A stretch of DNA of 64,000 nt, from positions 55,262 through 119,261 of the forward strand of contig QPMI01000425.1 of the NCBI GenBank assembly GCA_004431415.1, in the 5' to 3' direction. The stretch is from Cyanophora paradoxa. Lineage: Eukaryota; Glaucocystophyceae; Cyanophorales; Cyanophoraceae. The notes under the pieces were generated by a model that did no database searches, was not told where the DNA came from, and worked only from the letters and a program-made list of their open reading frames with translations. This document shows positions 50,284-59,121 of the stretch, piece by piece; the stretch's first letter is position 1, and each line of letters begins with the position of its first letter. Made by a program: the position numbers and the translations under genes.

Positions 50284-51199
50284 CCAGAAACTCCAACTGG
50301 AATGAGTTGTCAATCCCATTCATATCTACAAGATCACCATAATAATCGCGAAACTCAACTGTTAACTCTCTAATCACCAGGTTTCGATCGGTTATTTTTA
50401 TGTATTCACTGTGCTCTCCACTGTGATAAACATACTGCCCAATATCTTTACTTAACTGCAATCTGAGAATCGCCCCTTGATTCTGTGGTTGAGATTGTGG
50501 GACAATATTGTGGTTTGTAGCAAATGGGGAGAGTTCTTTAATGTGCATGTACAAGTACTGTTCTGCATTCATATCTGTCATCTTGGCTGCTTCTAACTTG
50601 TAGTTTAAGCGAGATGCCTCGAATTCATATCCTGTGAATGTTATTCCCCATTGGGGATGGTTTGGGGTGATTGGTACTCCTGCAAAATATAGGAAATTCT
50701 CTGGGGCATATAAAGACCTTGCAGACTCTGGGAAATCGTAGGTTTGCTCAATTGAAGCGACCCAATCAACAGAACTCACCCCAAGAAGTTTACCCAATCG
50801 CTGTGTAGATGCTACCAATTCGAATTGAACATTACTGTAAAACTCCAACTTGTAGGAGGTAGGATTGTAGTAGACCTTGAATGCATATGTGAGATTGTTG
50901 CTCCCAGTAAAGGTGAAATTCAGACCATAATTATATGGACTGGTGACCCCGAAATGCCCTTGATTAATATAACCACTTGGGAGAAGGAAGACCTGTTTGG
51001 TTTCAGAGATGCCTTGGTAGAAGAATCTGACAAGAAGGTGGTCTGTTCCAATGGAATTATAGATGCTGTTGGGGATCTCTGCATACAAAACTCGACATTC
51101 TCTTGGTTTGGTCACTGGGGTTGTGAGTGAAACTTTGTAGGAGTTTTCTATTTGTCCATCTGATCGGTCTCTGCTATCTATATTGACCAGCCGAATCAT
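50267..51199 (-). CDS. Minor capsid protein B of element 2
   Basis: 310 residues, intact. Starts IRLVNIDSRDRSDGQIENSYKVSL, the family opening, and ends DMNGIDNSFQLEFL. It is the counterpart of 22767-23741, with shared YNPTSYKLEFYS and MHIKELSPF blocks. It diverges from minor capsid protein A exactly as in element 1. No giant fibre gene follows it; instead the small DUF5710-like gene is convergent. Confidence 0.75.
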   Translation of the reverse strand: MIRLVNIDSRDRSDGQIENSYKVSLTTPVTKPRECRVLYAEIPNSIYNSIGTDHLLVRFFYQGISETKQVFLLPSGYINQGHFGVTSPYNYGLNFTFTGSNNLTYAFKVYYNPTSYKLEFYSNVQFELVASTQRLGKLLGVSSVDWVASIEQTYDFPESARSLYAPENFLYFAGVPITPNHPQWGITFTGYEFEASRLNYKLEAAKMTDMNAEQYLYMHIKELSPFATNHNIVPQSQPQNQGAILRLQLSKDIGQYVYHSGEHSEYIKITDRNLVIRELTVEFRDYYGDLVDMNGIDNSFQLEFLAIGND

Positions 51200-51227
51200 T
51201 TTAATATATGTTTATAGATAAAAGAAG
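51200..51227. promoter_or_regulatory. Bidirectional AT-rich promoter of element 2
   Basis: 28 bp (TTTAATATATGTTTATAGAT...) between two divergent capsid start codons, matching the 27-bp region of element 1. Confidence 0.5.
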
Positions 51228-52238
51228 ATGCCTGTGGATTACATCGAAGTGAGCTCTTTCAATACAATTTCGGGAGATGGACCAACTTCGAGTTTTATTG
51301 CTCGCCTCCCTAGCACCTATGAATTTGTGAGAGCAGTAAGACTGGTTTCAGCAGAATTCTATAACAGCATTCCCATGGTGAGTGGTGAAACCAAAGTAGG
51401 AGATGTGACAATAGATAATGCAATCTACCTTTATTGGTCTGAATATTATTCTGGTGCAGGAAGCACTGGTATTCCAACTGATCGACCTGCTGCCGATTAT
51501 GAGCAATGGAAGCACATTGTGATAAGTCGCAGCACACCCATTCAAAACCACCAACAACTGGTGAATGTAATTAACTCCAAACTTGCATTGAGAGAGCCAC
51601 CAGTAGCAATTCGCTGTAAATGGGATGATACACTGAAACGAGTAATATTCCATTCCACCATACCGTTTTACCTGGCTTTCTCAACTGCAATAAACCCAAC
51701 CCAGGCGCAGATTCAGAGGTTTTTGAGTTCTGCTCGACTGCTTGGTCTTGATCCTGGGAGATATGGTAACACCCCAATCCAATCACAAGTTTATAATACT
51801 CTGACTGATGGTATCTTTACTGGGTCGATGGTGCATGGTATCATATCTTCATTTGAACCTGAAAAGACCAGGGATAGTGTTCTGTTTGTGAGAGTAAAGG
51901 AGTTGGGTGATCTGGTTCAATGTGGTGATGGTCTCCTCACTGGATATTTCCACAAAATCGTTGTTCCAGATAAAGATTATGGTGAGCATGTCGTTTATAA
52001 TTCGACAGAAGCCCATCCGATTTATAAATACTATAACAAGAATCTGGGACTTTCCACATTTTCGGTTGATATTGTGAATGCAGTTAATGAACCAATTGAT
52101 TTCGAGGGTCAACCTGTCCACCTCACCTTCGAAATTCGATATGGTGATGAACCTGCTGGTGATCCTGTGTACGAATACTTCAAGAGGAGAATGGCGGAAA
52201 CACATCCATCTTATCCTGTTATTGCGAATTTTGCGTAA
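51228..52238 (+). CDS. Minor capsid protein A of element 2
   Basis: 336 residues, intact. It shares the opening pattern (DYIEVSSFNTISGDGPTSSFIARL, VRAVRLVSAEFYNSIP) and the late FSVDIVNA...FEGQPVHLTFEI segment with the other capsid-family proteins. It is shorter than its element 1 counterpart (428 residues). It lies 54 bp before the major capsid gene on the same strand. Confidence 0.72.
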   Translation: MPVDYIEVSSFNTISGDGPTSSFIARLPSTYEFVRAVRLVSAEFYNSIPMVSGETKVGDVTIDNAIYLYWSEYYSGAGSTGIPTDRPAADYEQWKHIVISRSTPIQNHQQLVNVINSKLALREPPVAIRCKWDDTLKRVIFHSTIPFYLAFSTAINPTQAQIQRFLSSARLLGLDPGRYGNTPIQSQVYNTLTDGIFTGSMVHGIISSFEPEKTRDSVLFVRVKELGDLVQCGDGLLTGYFHKIVVPDKDYGEHVVYNSTEAHPIYKYYNKNLGLSTFSVDIVNAVNEPIDFEGQPVHLTFEIRYGDEPAGDPVYEYFKRRMAETHPSYPVIANFA

Positions 52239-52292
52239 AATCAAGGATCATTGGTGAATTTTTTATGTTGCAGTATAATAAAAGAGATAATC

Positions 52293-53666
52293 ATGGATAT
52301 TACTTCGACCCTCCAACGTCTTTCTCTGAAAGAAGCTCTAACAACCCCGGAAGAAGCCAAGGCGTTCTTCTTGGACAACTCTCTCATGCTTGGTCTTGAA
52401 TCCAAGTCGAAGCCAGTTCTTGTTGTTGTGAACCCAAGCAACACTTTCGAGAATAATGCTGGAAATCGCATTTCTTTCAAGCTCCCTCGCTACAATTTCT
52501 GTGGAAAACTCGAACTTGCGTTTGACCTTCCAGCTGTCACTTTTGCTGGTGATACCGACCTTGTTCGCAATGGATACGTTCGCCCAGTTGGTGCTCTTGT
52601 CTCTCGACTTGAAATTACCTATGGATCTTACACCTTCCATGTGCCTTCTGATTTCCTCGCTCATTTCCCTCTTATCTATTACAGTGAGGATCAACTCGCC
52701 AAGAAGAAGCGTTCAATGGGAATGGTTCATGGTATCCCTGCCCATGGAACCAACCGACTTGGTGGGTCATTTTTCACTGAAATCCCAGTCCCATGGCTAA
52801 ACCACTACCTACCTCTTGGTGCTCTCTCAGGAGAAATGGTGGTAACTGTCTGGTTCAAGGATGCTGGAAAGGGTTATGTTGAGACTTCTTATGGTGGTCG
52901 TGCTCTTCCTGTTGTTGGTGGAACAGCTGCTGATAAGACAGAGGATGATGGACTTGGTGCTACTGCTAATGCTACTCTTGCCCATGTTGGTCAACAAATC
53001 ACCACTTTTGGAATTGGTGCAACAACAACCCCCGAAATTAAAGTCACTTCTCCTCGTCTTTACATGCATGCTATTAATGTTTCTGATGAACTGTTTGCTA
53101 CTGTCATTGAGAAGGTGAAGACCACTGGTATGGCTATTCCTGCTCTGGATATTGGTTTTGTAGACAGTGTCAATTTTGCTGCAAAAGGCAATGCTCAACC
53201 AAATCGTATTAACCTGTCACAGATCTCTGGTCTTGTCTATGGTCTTCTTGTTTCAGTTCGTGATGCCGCAGGTATTGATGGTTTCAATGGTTCCCACAGT
53301 GTCCTAAAAACGCATGCTAACTCAAAAGACATTACTTTCACTGTTGAAATTAATGGTCAACGTCTCTATGCTACTGAGCCCATCCCTCTCCTCAAAGGTG
53401 CCGAATTAATTGCGGATGCCTTCAAGTGCTCAAATATGGACAAGGTTGCAGACAAATATGTCCTCAGTGGTCTACCATTCTGTGTTGATGGAGAGAAAGC
53501 GATTCGCAACATTGCCCAGTCTGGCTATGTTGATCTCACGAACTCCTCCTCTTCTTTCCTTACTCTATACATGCCTTCTGACCAGACAATCACAGTTAAT
53601 GTTCGTGCTCTCATGCACAGTTTCATTATTGTTGACAAAGATGGTCTTCGTCGCATTAATCTGTAA
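52293..53666 (+). CDS. Major capsid protein of element 2
   Basis: 457 residues from MDITSTLQRLSLKEA; the upstream in-frame ATG at 52251 is rejected because element 1 begins at the matching residue. It aligns with 19972-21420 throughout (LPRYNFCGKL, RLEITYGSYTFHVPSD, TSPRLYMHAINVSDE, INLSQISGLVYGLLVSVRD, SGLPFCVDGEKA). The double jelly-roll fold is inferred from family and context. The frame is fully intact although neighbouring genes are broken. Confidence 0.82.
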   Translation: MDITSTLQRLSLKEALTTPEEAKAFFLDNSLMLGLESKSKPVLVVVNPSNTFENNAGNRISFKLPRYNFCGKLELAFDLPAVTFAGDTDLVRNGYVRPVGALVSRLEITYGSYTFHVPSDFLAHFPLIYYSEDQLAKKKRSMGMVHGIPAHGTNRLGGSFFTEIPVPWLNHYLPLGALSGEMVVTVWFKDAGKGYVETSYGGRALPVVGGTAADKTEDDGLGATANATLAHVGQQITTFGIGATTTPEIKVTSPRLYMHAINVSDELFATVIEKVKTTGMAIPALDIGFVDSVNFAAKGNAQPNRINLSQISGLVYGLLVSVRDAAGIDGFNGSHSVLKTHANSKDITFTVEINGQRLYATEPIPLLKGAELIADAFKCSNMDKVADKYVLSGLPFCVDGEKAIRNIAQSGYVDLTNSSSSFLTLYMPSDQTITVNVRALMHSFIIVDKDGLRRINL

Positions 53667-53728
53667 AACCATTATCAGTAACGTTTCGTTATTTTTATCT
53701 ATCTTTAATAAGAAAGATCTACAAAGCC

Positions 53729-54485
53729 ATGTCTGACGTTCCCGAATTTAATGCTGCTGAGATGATTAAACCCCTTTTCGCGTATTAGCAATCGGAAAAA
53801 GCGCGACGGGCAAGTCAGAAGCCGTAAAATATTGGCTAAAACAACTTCACGATGCGAAAAAGTTAGATGTTGTTCTTGTTATAAGTGGACATCATTCAAT
53901 CATTTTTGGGATGATGTCGCAACATTACAGCTCGGTAAATGGGATGCGCCTTACATCGCTAAACTTCTCGATGAAAGACAAGAGAAAATTGAGAAAGGAG
54001 AACCCGTTAATCAATTATGTGTTGTTCTCGATGATCTTATAGACAATGAGATTGTAGACCTTACCCGTGATAAAATTATTGGATCTCTGTATTCGCGCGG
54101 CCGCCACTCGGCGATTACAATTTTCTGCATAACTCAGAAACTGCGTAAGGTTTCTTCAACCATTCGCGTCAATTCGGATTATGCAATGTTCCTCAGTGCC
54201 GCCAATCGCAAAGAACTGGAAGCCATTGAAGAAGAATACAATATCATGCGGGATAAAGACGCTTTCTATAAGATGTTTGAGGAATACGTTCACTCCTATC
54301 AGTTTCTCATTTGGAGTTCTGCGAATTATTCGGTGGAATACTACGTTGATAAAGCGGAACTCGTTAAAGACTTTAAGTTTCCTCGGTTCCACAGGAAGCC
54401 CAAAAAGAAAGAGGACGAATTACCACCTCCACAGAAAGAGGAAGCCCCAAAGAGGTCAAGAGTGGTGTTCATTCGAATAAACTGA
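53729..54485 (+). pseudogene. Packaging ATPase of element 2, frameshifted at 5' end
   Basis: The likely start (MSDVPEFNAAE, 53729) hits a stop after 19 codons. Walker A (IGKSATGKS, ~53791-53817) is in another frame, and a second shift near 53,900 leads into the long open part (53,920-54,485) with Walker B CVVLDDLIDN and the SQKLRK/TQKLRKVSSTIRVNSDYAMF segment. At least two frameshifts therefore separate the N-terminus, the P-loop and the rest. Sequencing error is the alternative explanation. Position after the capsid gene matches element 1. Confidence 0.75.
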
Positions 54486-54536
54486 TGCGATATAAGAGAG
54501 GTTTATAAAATAATCTCTGCTTCTAATAAATATACA

Positions 54537-55271
54537 ATGCCTTCCAAACGCAAAGTTGGTGTTCCTGCTGGTGCTATGTCATATTCTGCATCCTCTGGAA
54601 CCGGTTCTATTAACACAGAGCCCATGAAATTCAATGGTGTCAATGAAGTTAAAGCATCACAGCAACAAGAAGATCCCCTCAATGCTGCTTACGAAGAATC
54701 ACCAGATGATAAAGCTCCCCAAGCTTCCACAAGTGACCAGTTGAATATTTCGCCCGAAACCTCTAAGATGAAGGCAGTTGGTGAAGGTGCTCGTCGAATT
54801 ATTGGTGCTGCTGATGACAAAGGACTGGGTCTCCAAGATCTGTCCCTTGCTCGCAAAGGTGAAGGTGTATCCAAAGAATCAGACAAGGTAATTCAATCCA
54901 TGGCTGGTGAGGTAACCTACAAGGTCGCACCTACACAGAATATCCATCGAATTCCCAAAGCCCAATGGGACGAAATGACTGCGAAACTTAAAGATCTGGA
55001 AGCGAAATCCAGTGCTCTTGAACAGTATGTCTCTGAGAAGAAAGAGAGAGCGAAATTAAAGGAGATGCTGCGAAAGGAGGTGTATAGAATGGGAATCACT
55101 GGTCTCCCAGATAAGCAATTCATTGGTAAGAAAGAGACTCAAATTGATGAGCAGGCAGTTGATGAGATGAAGACCAAAACCCAAAAGGGCACCATTGAAC
55201 CTGGTGCTACCAAATCAGAGGTCGATAAAGGTGTTGCCCCAACAGTATATAAACGACGAGTATGGCTTTAA
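54537..55271 (+). CDS. Coiled-coil protein of element 2
   Basis: 244 residues, intact. Basic start MPSKRKVGVP, low-complexity Ser/Glu/Asp middle, coiled coil near 150-185 (KDLEAKSSALEQYVSEKKER), KKETQIDEQ segment, and a basic aromatic end (YKRRVWL). Same place and layout as 18319-18990. No known fold is recognisable. Confidence 0.68.
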   Translation: MPSKRKVGVPAGAMSYSASSGTGSINTEPMKFNGVNEVKASQQQEDPLNAAYEESPDDKAPQASTSDQLNISPETSKMKAVGEGARRIIGAADDKGLGLQDLSLARKGEGVSKESDKVIQSMAGEVTYKVAPTQNIHRIPKAQWDEMTAKLKDLEAKSSALEQYVSEKKERAKLKEMLRKEVYRMGITGLPDKQFIGKKETQIDEQAVDEMKTKTQKGTIEPGATKSEVDKGVAPTVYKRRVWL

Positions 55272-55298
55272 TTATCTCGCATTAAGAGAGAGAGCATC

Positions 55299-55532
55299 AT
55301 GGATTTCTTGCGAAAAATCATAGAGATGTTTAATCTCCACATTGTGAGCAATTGTCACAGTGGCTGCTGTGAAACCAAAGTCGAAATCGAGTTTTCAGAT
55401 ACTGAAAGCCACGGATCTGGTGGTAGGAGATTATCCACAGACTCGGTGGATTTCGAGGAGCATATTAAAACAGAGACTGTGAGGCGACGCTCTGTATCTT
55501 TCACAGATCCGAAATTAAATCTCGGAAATTAA
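55299..55532 (+). CDS. Conserved small Cys-rich protein of element 2
   Basis: 77 residues, counterpart of the N-terminal part of 17705-18118: IIEMFNLHIVSNCHSGCCETKVEIEFSD, then GGRRLSTDS and RRRSVS. The shorter length shows that the His/Cys cluster plus the RRLS/RRRS motifs are the conserved core. Family not recognised. Confidence 0.7.
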   Translation: MDFLRKIIEMFNLHIVSNCHSGCCETKVEIEFSDTESHGSGGRRLSTDSVDFEEHIKTETVRRRSVSFTDPKLNLGN

Positions 55533-55538
55533 TATCGA

Positions 55539-55652
55539 ATGCTCAGTCTCTCTGAGATCTATGCTATCCTTGAAAGGAAATCCGCTGAATATGCAACAGA
55601 AGACGCAATAAAAAAGCGTAGACAGGAACTGGTCTCGATCTGCAAAAAATGA
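55539..55652 (+). CDS. Possible 37-residue micro-protein
   Basis: A short helical, charged frame (MLSLSEIYAILERKSAEY...) lies 6 bp after the Cys-rich gene and in the same direction. No homologue is seen in element 1, so it may be chance. Confidence 0.3.
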   Translation: MLSLSEIYAILERKSAEYATEDAIKKRRQELVSICKK

Positions 55653-55694
55653 CAAGGGATTTAAGGGTAAGGTGTGTTTGATTGGTGAACCGGA

Positions 55695-55710
55695 CAAATT
55701 ATTTTCTCGT
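55695..55710 (+). promoter_or_regulatory. ATTATTTTCTCG promoter-like motif (AT-hook gene)
   Basis: CAAATTATTTTCTCGT lies 23-38 bases before the start at 55733 and matches the element 1 motif, including at the homologous AT-hook gene. Confidence 0.6.
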
Positions 55711-55732
55711 CCCATTATAAGGAACATATCAA

Positions 55733-55960
55733 ATGGAAACTGAATCTGTGGTCGAATTCGAACTTGCAATGAGCGAGGTGGATCCCAATGAGAGGAAAAG
55801 GTTGTATGACCGCTTGTATTTCCAGAAACGCTATCAAGATGAGGAATTTCGAGAAGTATATCGTAAAAAGGCACTGGAACGATATTATCGCAGGAAAGCT
55901 GCTGAGATGGATCCCAATAATCCAGTGAAACGCCCAGTAGGTCGTCCCAGAAAATACTGA
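55733..55960 (+). CDS. AT-hook DNA-binding protein of element 2
   Basis: 75 residues with the conserved charged core (RYQDEEFREVYRKKALERYYRRKAAE) and a terminal AT-hook (RPVGRPRKY). It is a short version of 17167-17580, lacking the N-terminal AT-hook. Probably binds AT-rich element DNA. Confidence 0.75.
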   Translation: METESVVEFELAMSEVDPNERKRLYDRLYFQKRYQDEEFREVYRKKALERYYRRKAAEMDPNNPVKRPVGRPRKY

Positions 55961-56104
55961 ACCGCCCCCAAAGTCCCAGATATCCGCTGAATCCTTTTTG
56001 TTACCATGATCAATCGACTTTTCGATGGATCATTACCATACATCGAGCGCCAATCGGAGAACCCAAAGGTATTTAAAGGTTAGGCGCCAAAAAATGACAA
56101 GCGA

Positions 56105-56124
56105 CCGGAGAAATTAATTTCTCC
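56105..56124 (+). promoter_or_regulatory. ATTAATTTCTCC promoter-like motif (primase gene)
   Basis: CCGGAGAAATTAATTTCTCC is a perfect palindrome, with the motif on both strands, about 30 bases before the primase-helicase start. Confidence 0.55.
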
Positions 56125-56153
56125 ATTAAGGATAAGAAGCCCCGATTGTTGAA

Positions 56154-58517
56154 ATGAACGCTGCCGCCAAGAAATCCCTGAAACGCCTTGTTGAATGGCT
56201 TCGTGAAGACGATGTCCTGTCTGAGAATATCGTTATTCCTGTTGATCCTGATACCAAAAAGCCACTTTTCGCTCATAAAGACGGAACCTGGTCTTGGGAT
56301 AAATTCGATGAAGCCCTGAAATCCGGTAAATATACTGCTTGGGGCATTCTCGCTCGTAATATCCTGGTAATTGACTTCGACCAAGAGGAGGATTTCGCCA
56401 AATTCGAGGAGCAATTCCCTGATGATTTCGGTGGTGTTAATCCTCTTGCTAAAACCAAAAAAGGATATCATGCATTCTTCGCTCGACCTGCTGAATTCGA
56501 CACCATTAAGATCTGGGATAAAGCGGGTGCATTCAAAGGAAACCCCAAGATCGACTGCAAAACGATTGCATCCACTGGGACTGCTGGGGTGATTAATGTT
56601 TGCCCCAGTCCCAACAAAACATGGATCAGAGAGCCATGGGCATCTGAGTGTGAGTTAAATGAACCCACTGCTGAGTTGCAAAAGTGGATTGTTGAAAACT
56701 ACGAATTCCCCAAAGGTGCACATTCTTATTATGCAAGGTGCGCTGAGGAGAATTTGCAGAAACATATTCTTTCTAAACTCGAAGAATTCGGTTTCATCTT
56801 GCCCACAATCATCAATGAGACCAAGATGGGATACAATTTCACTGCTGAGAACAAAGGTCTGGTCTGTCCCTGCTGCAAGGGAAGCCATGACTCGAACAAT
56901 TGGTATATTGTTCAAGGGAAGGAGAAGGACAAATATATTGTTTCGAGTTACAGTGCAAACTGCAAGAAGCGACTTATCACAATTCGTGTGAAGGAAGAGA
57001 CAGATGCGAATATCGAAAATCTGATTGATCGGTCTGCTGGATCTGATGGTGCCCATTATGATGTTGCACAGGTTGCCTATCTTGTTCTGCAAGACAAATA
57101 CAAGTATTCCAACAAGACCTGGTTCAAGTTCAATGATGTATGTGGGATTTGGGAGATGGATGAAACTGGGAAGCGAATCTTTCTCTGTTTGAGCTGCAAG
57201 GTCTGTCCAGTTTATCTTCAACGTTCTGTTCAACTCGCACAGAGAGCTCTTCGTGATGAAGAGAACCGCAATTCCTTGGAGGAAAGGTCAAAGATTCTGC
57301 TGGGAATTGCTAAGAGCCTCAAACAGACTACATACAGAACTGCACTTATGTCTGATCTTTCAGTTCTGTTCAGTGACAAGACCTTTTTCGAGAGACTTGA
57401 TACTGTTCCCAACATCATTGGATTTACAAATGGTGTATTTGACTTGAACTCCATGACTTTTCGAAAGGGACTCCCAGATGATATGGTGAGCAAGACTGTT
57501 GGCTACGATTATACCACAGAAATCGACCAAGAGAAGGTTGCAAAGATTAAATCCATCTATGCAGATATTATTGAATCGGATACAGACCGCGAATTCATGC
57601 TGGGATTAATCGCCTATGCCCTGAGTGGTTTGACAGAAAATCAGAGATACACTTGCTGGACTGGAATTGGAGCAAATGGGAAATCACTGCTCCAAGAGTT
57701 GGTGAAAGACACATTTGGTGAGTATTATGGGTCACTGGACATGACATATTGGACTAAACCCAAGAAGAGTTCGTCAGAGGCTTCCCCAGAACTTGCTTGC
57801 ATTCTTGGTAAACGAATTGTTTTCAGTAATGAAGCAGAAGATGGTGATATGCTTCAACTGAACAAAATCAAACAGGTTACTGGTGGGAATGAGATGAAGG
57901 TTCGAGCTCTTTTCAAAGATCTTGTTACATTCATTCCCATGTTCCAGTTGTTCTTGTCCACAAATGACAACCTGGGAATCAGTAAACCAGATGCAGCAAT
58001 CCAAAGGCGAATTATCTACTACCGATTCGAAAATGTCTTCAAGGTCGATCCTCAGCCTGGTGAGAAGAAAGCAGATACCACTCTAATGCGCCTAATGAAG
58101 AATGATGACGATTATAAAATGGCGCATATGTCCATTCTCCTGGAAATGTGGAGAACCCATTCTCTCAATGAATTCGTCACCAAACCACCCCAGTCCATTG
58201 TTGATCAAGGTGTTGAATATTTCAATGAGAATGACAAGATTGGAGAATGGATTCGTGAGAGTTATGAACTCACCAAGAGTCAAGGGGATTTCGCCACAAG
58301 TGAGTCCATTATCAGTCACTTTAAGATGGATCACATGGGCAAATCTGATGAGAAAATCACAGAATGCACTATCTTGAAGAGACTTCGCGAAGTCTTTAAT
58401 GTGAAGGCTGAGAGAAAGCGAGTCAATGGTGTTCTTGCTCGTGGCTACTTTGGGATCAAAAAGAAGCATAGTCGCAAGTTGGTGGATGACAGTGATGTTG
58501 AAGGTGGGGATGAGTAA
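56154..58517 (+). CDS. Primase-SF3 helicase (PrimPol-D5 type)
   Basis: 787 residues, intact. The N-terminal primase/polymerase domain of the AEP superfamily has LVIDFDQE (Asp74, Asp76) and GYHAFF (His106). A small zinc-like cluster follows (CPCCKGSHDSNN). The C-terminal half is a D5-like superfamily 3 helicase: Walker A GIGANGKS (~504-511), then the SSEASPEL, VFSNEAEDGD and FLSTND segments. It would prime and unwind the element genome during replication. Element 1 lacks this gene, and its polymerase is fused to an SF1 helicase instead. A palindromic promoter-like motif lies upstream. Confidence 0.88.
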   Translation: MNAAAKKSLKRLVEWLREDDVLSENIVIPVDPDTKKPLFAHKDGTWSWDKFDEALKSGKYTAWGILARNILVIDFDQEEDFAKFEEQFPDDFGGVNPLAKTKKGYHAFFARPAEFDTIKIWDKAGAFKGNPKIDCKTIASTGTAGVINVCPSPNKTWIREPWASECELNEPTAELQKWIVENYEFPKGAHSYYARCAEENLQKHILSKLEEFGFILPTIINETKMGYNFTAENKGLVCPCCKGSHDSNNWYIVQGKEKDKYIVSSYSANCKKRLITIRVKEETDANIENLIDRSAGSDGAHYDVAQVAYLVLQDKYKYSNKTWFKFNDVCGIWEMDETGKRIFLCLSCKVCPVYLQRSVQLAQRALRDEENRNSLEERSKILLGIAKSLKQTTYRTALMSDLSVLFSDKTFFERLDTVPNIIGFTNGVFDLNSMTFRKGLPDDMVSKTVGYDYTTEIDQEKVAKIKSIYADIIESDTDREFMLGLIAYALSGLTENQRYTCWTGIGANGKSLLQELVKDTFGEYYGSLDMTYWTKPKKSSSEASPELACILGKRIVFSNEAEDGDMLQLNKIKQVTGGNEMKVRALFKDLVTFIPMFQLFLSTNDNLGISKPDAAIQRRIIYYRFENVFKVDPQPGEKKADTTLMRLMKNDDDYKMAHMSILLEMWRTHSLNEFVTKPPQSIVDQGVEYFNENDKIGEWIRESYELTKSQGDFATSESIISHFKMDHMGKSDEKITECTILKRLREVFNVKAERKRVNGVLARGYFGIKKKHSRKLVDDSDVEGGDE

Positions 58518-58608
58518 ACAAAACAGAATCGATTCTAATACTGATTGAATTTCTTATTTTTTAAAAACCTTACTGTAAATGGTTTGTGTGACAGCTGTGA
58601 CACCTTTT

Positions 58609-58728
58609 TAATTGAGTGTGACGCCTGTGACGCCTGTGACGCCTACTTTCAAACTTTTTAAAATTTCAAAAATCTACAAACCTCTGAAAACAGGTGTCAC
58701 AGGCGTCACAGGCGTCACACCCAATTAA
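58609..58728. repeat. Foldback repeat with GTGACGCC iterons, copy 3 (inverted)
   Basis: AATTGAGTGTGACGCC...GGCGTCACACCCAATT with the central AT-rich block in the reverse orientation relative to copies 1 and 2. It lies between the primase-helicase and a small gene. Confidence 0.8.
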
Positions 58729-58873
58729 CCACAGACTCCCCCCTGTGGGTCGATGACTTTTTCGATTCTTTATCGGACAATATAAAAAAACGTATCGTAA
58801 ATCGGTGTGTTTTGACAAAAATTGACTGGCGATTTAAGGGATCATTGCGTTTTCCCTTTGACTTTGACAGAAC

Positions 58874-59065
58874 ATGGATTATTTCGACGAAATTCAGCGG
58901 CAGCTGGTCGAAAAGAATGATATTGCAGAGGTAGCGGAATATATTGCAAAGATCAGAGCCAGTAATGGTAGACCATATCAAAAGAAGCGATTGTATGCAA
59001 GCAGACTCGACACAGTAAATGTATATGTCCCCAAAGGCACGAATGTGCGAATTATCAGAACCTGA
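58874..59065 (+). CDS. Small basic protein, unknown
   Basis: 63 residues: an acidic helix first (DYFDEIQRQLVEKNDIAEVAEYI), then a basic tail (RPYQKKRLYASRLDTVNVYVPKGTNVRIIRT). It lies 56 bp before the polymerase in the same direction. No element 1 counterpart is seen. Small basic proteins before a protein-primed polymerase are sometimes terminal proteins, but nothing here shows that. Confidence 0.45.
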   Translation: MDYFDEIQRQLVEKNDIAEVAEYIAKIRASNGRPYQKKRLYASRLDTVNVYVPKGTNVRIIRT

Positions 59066-59121
59066 AAAATTCGAAATGCGTTCAAATTGCCCAAAAATAA
59101 TATGTTCCCTTAAAGTAAAAG

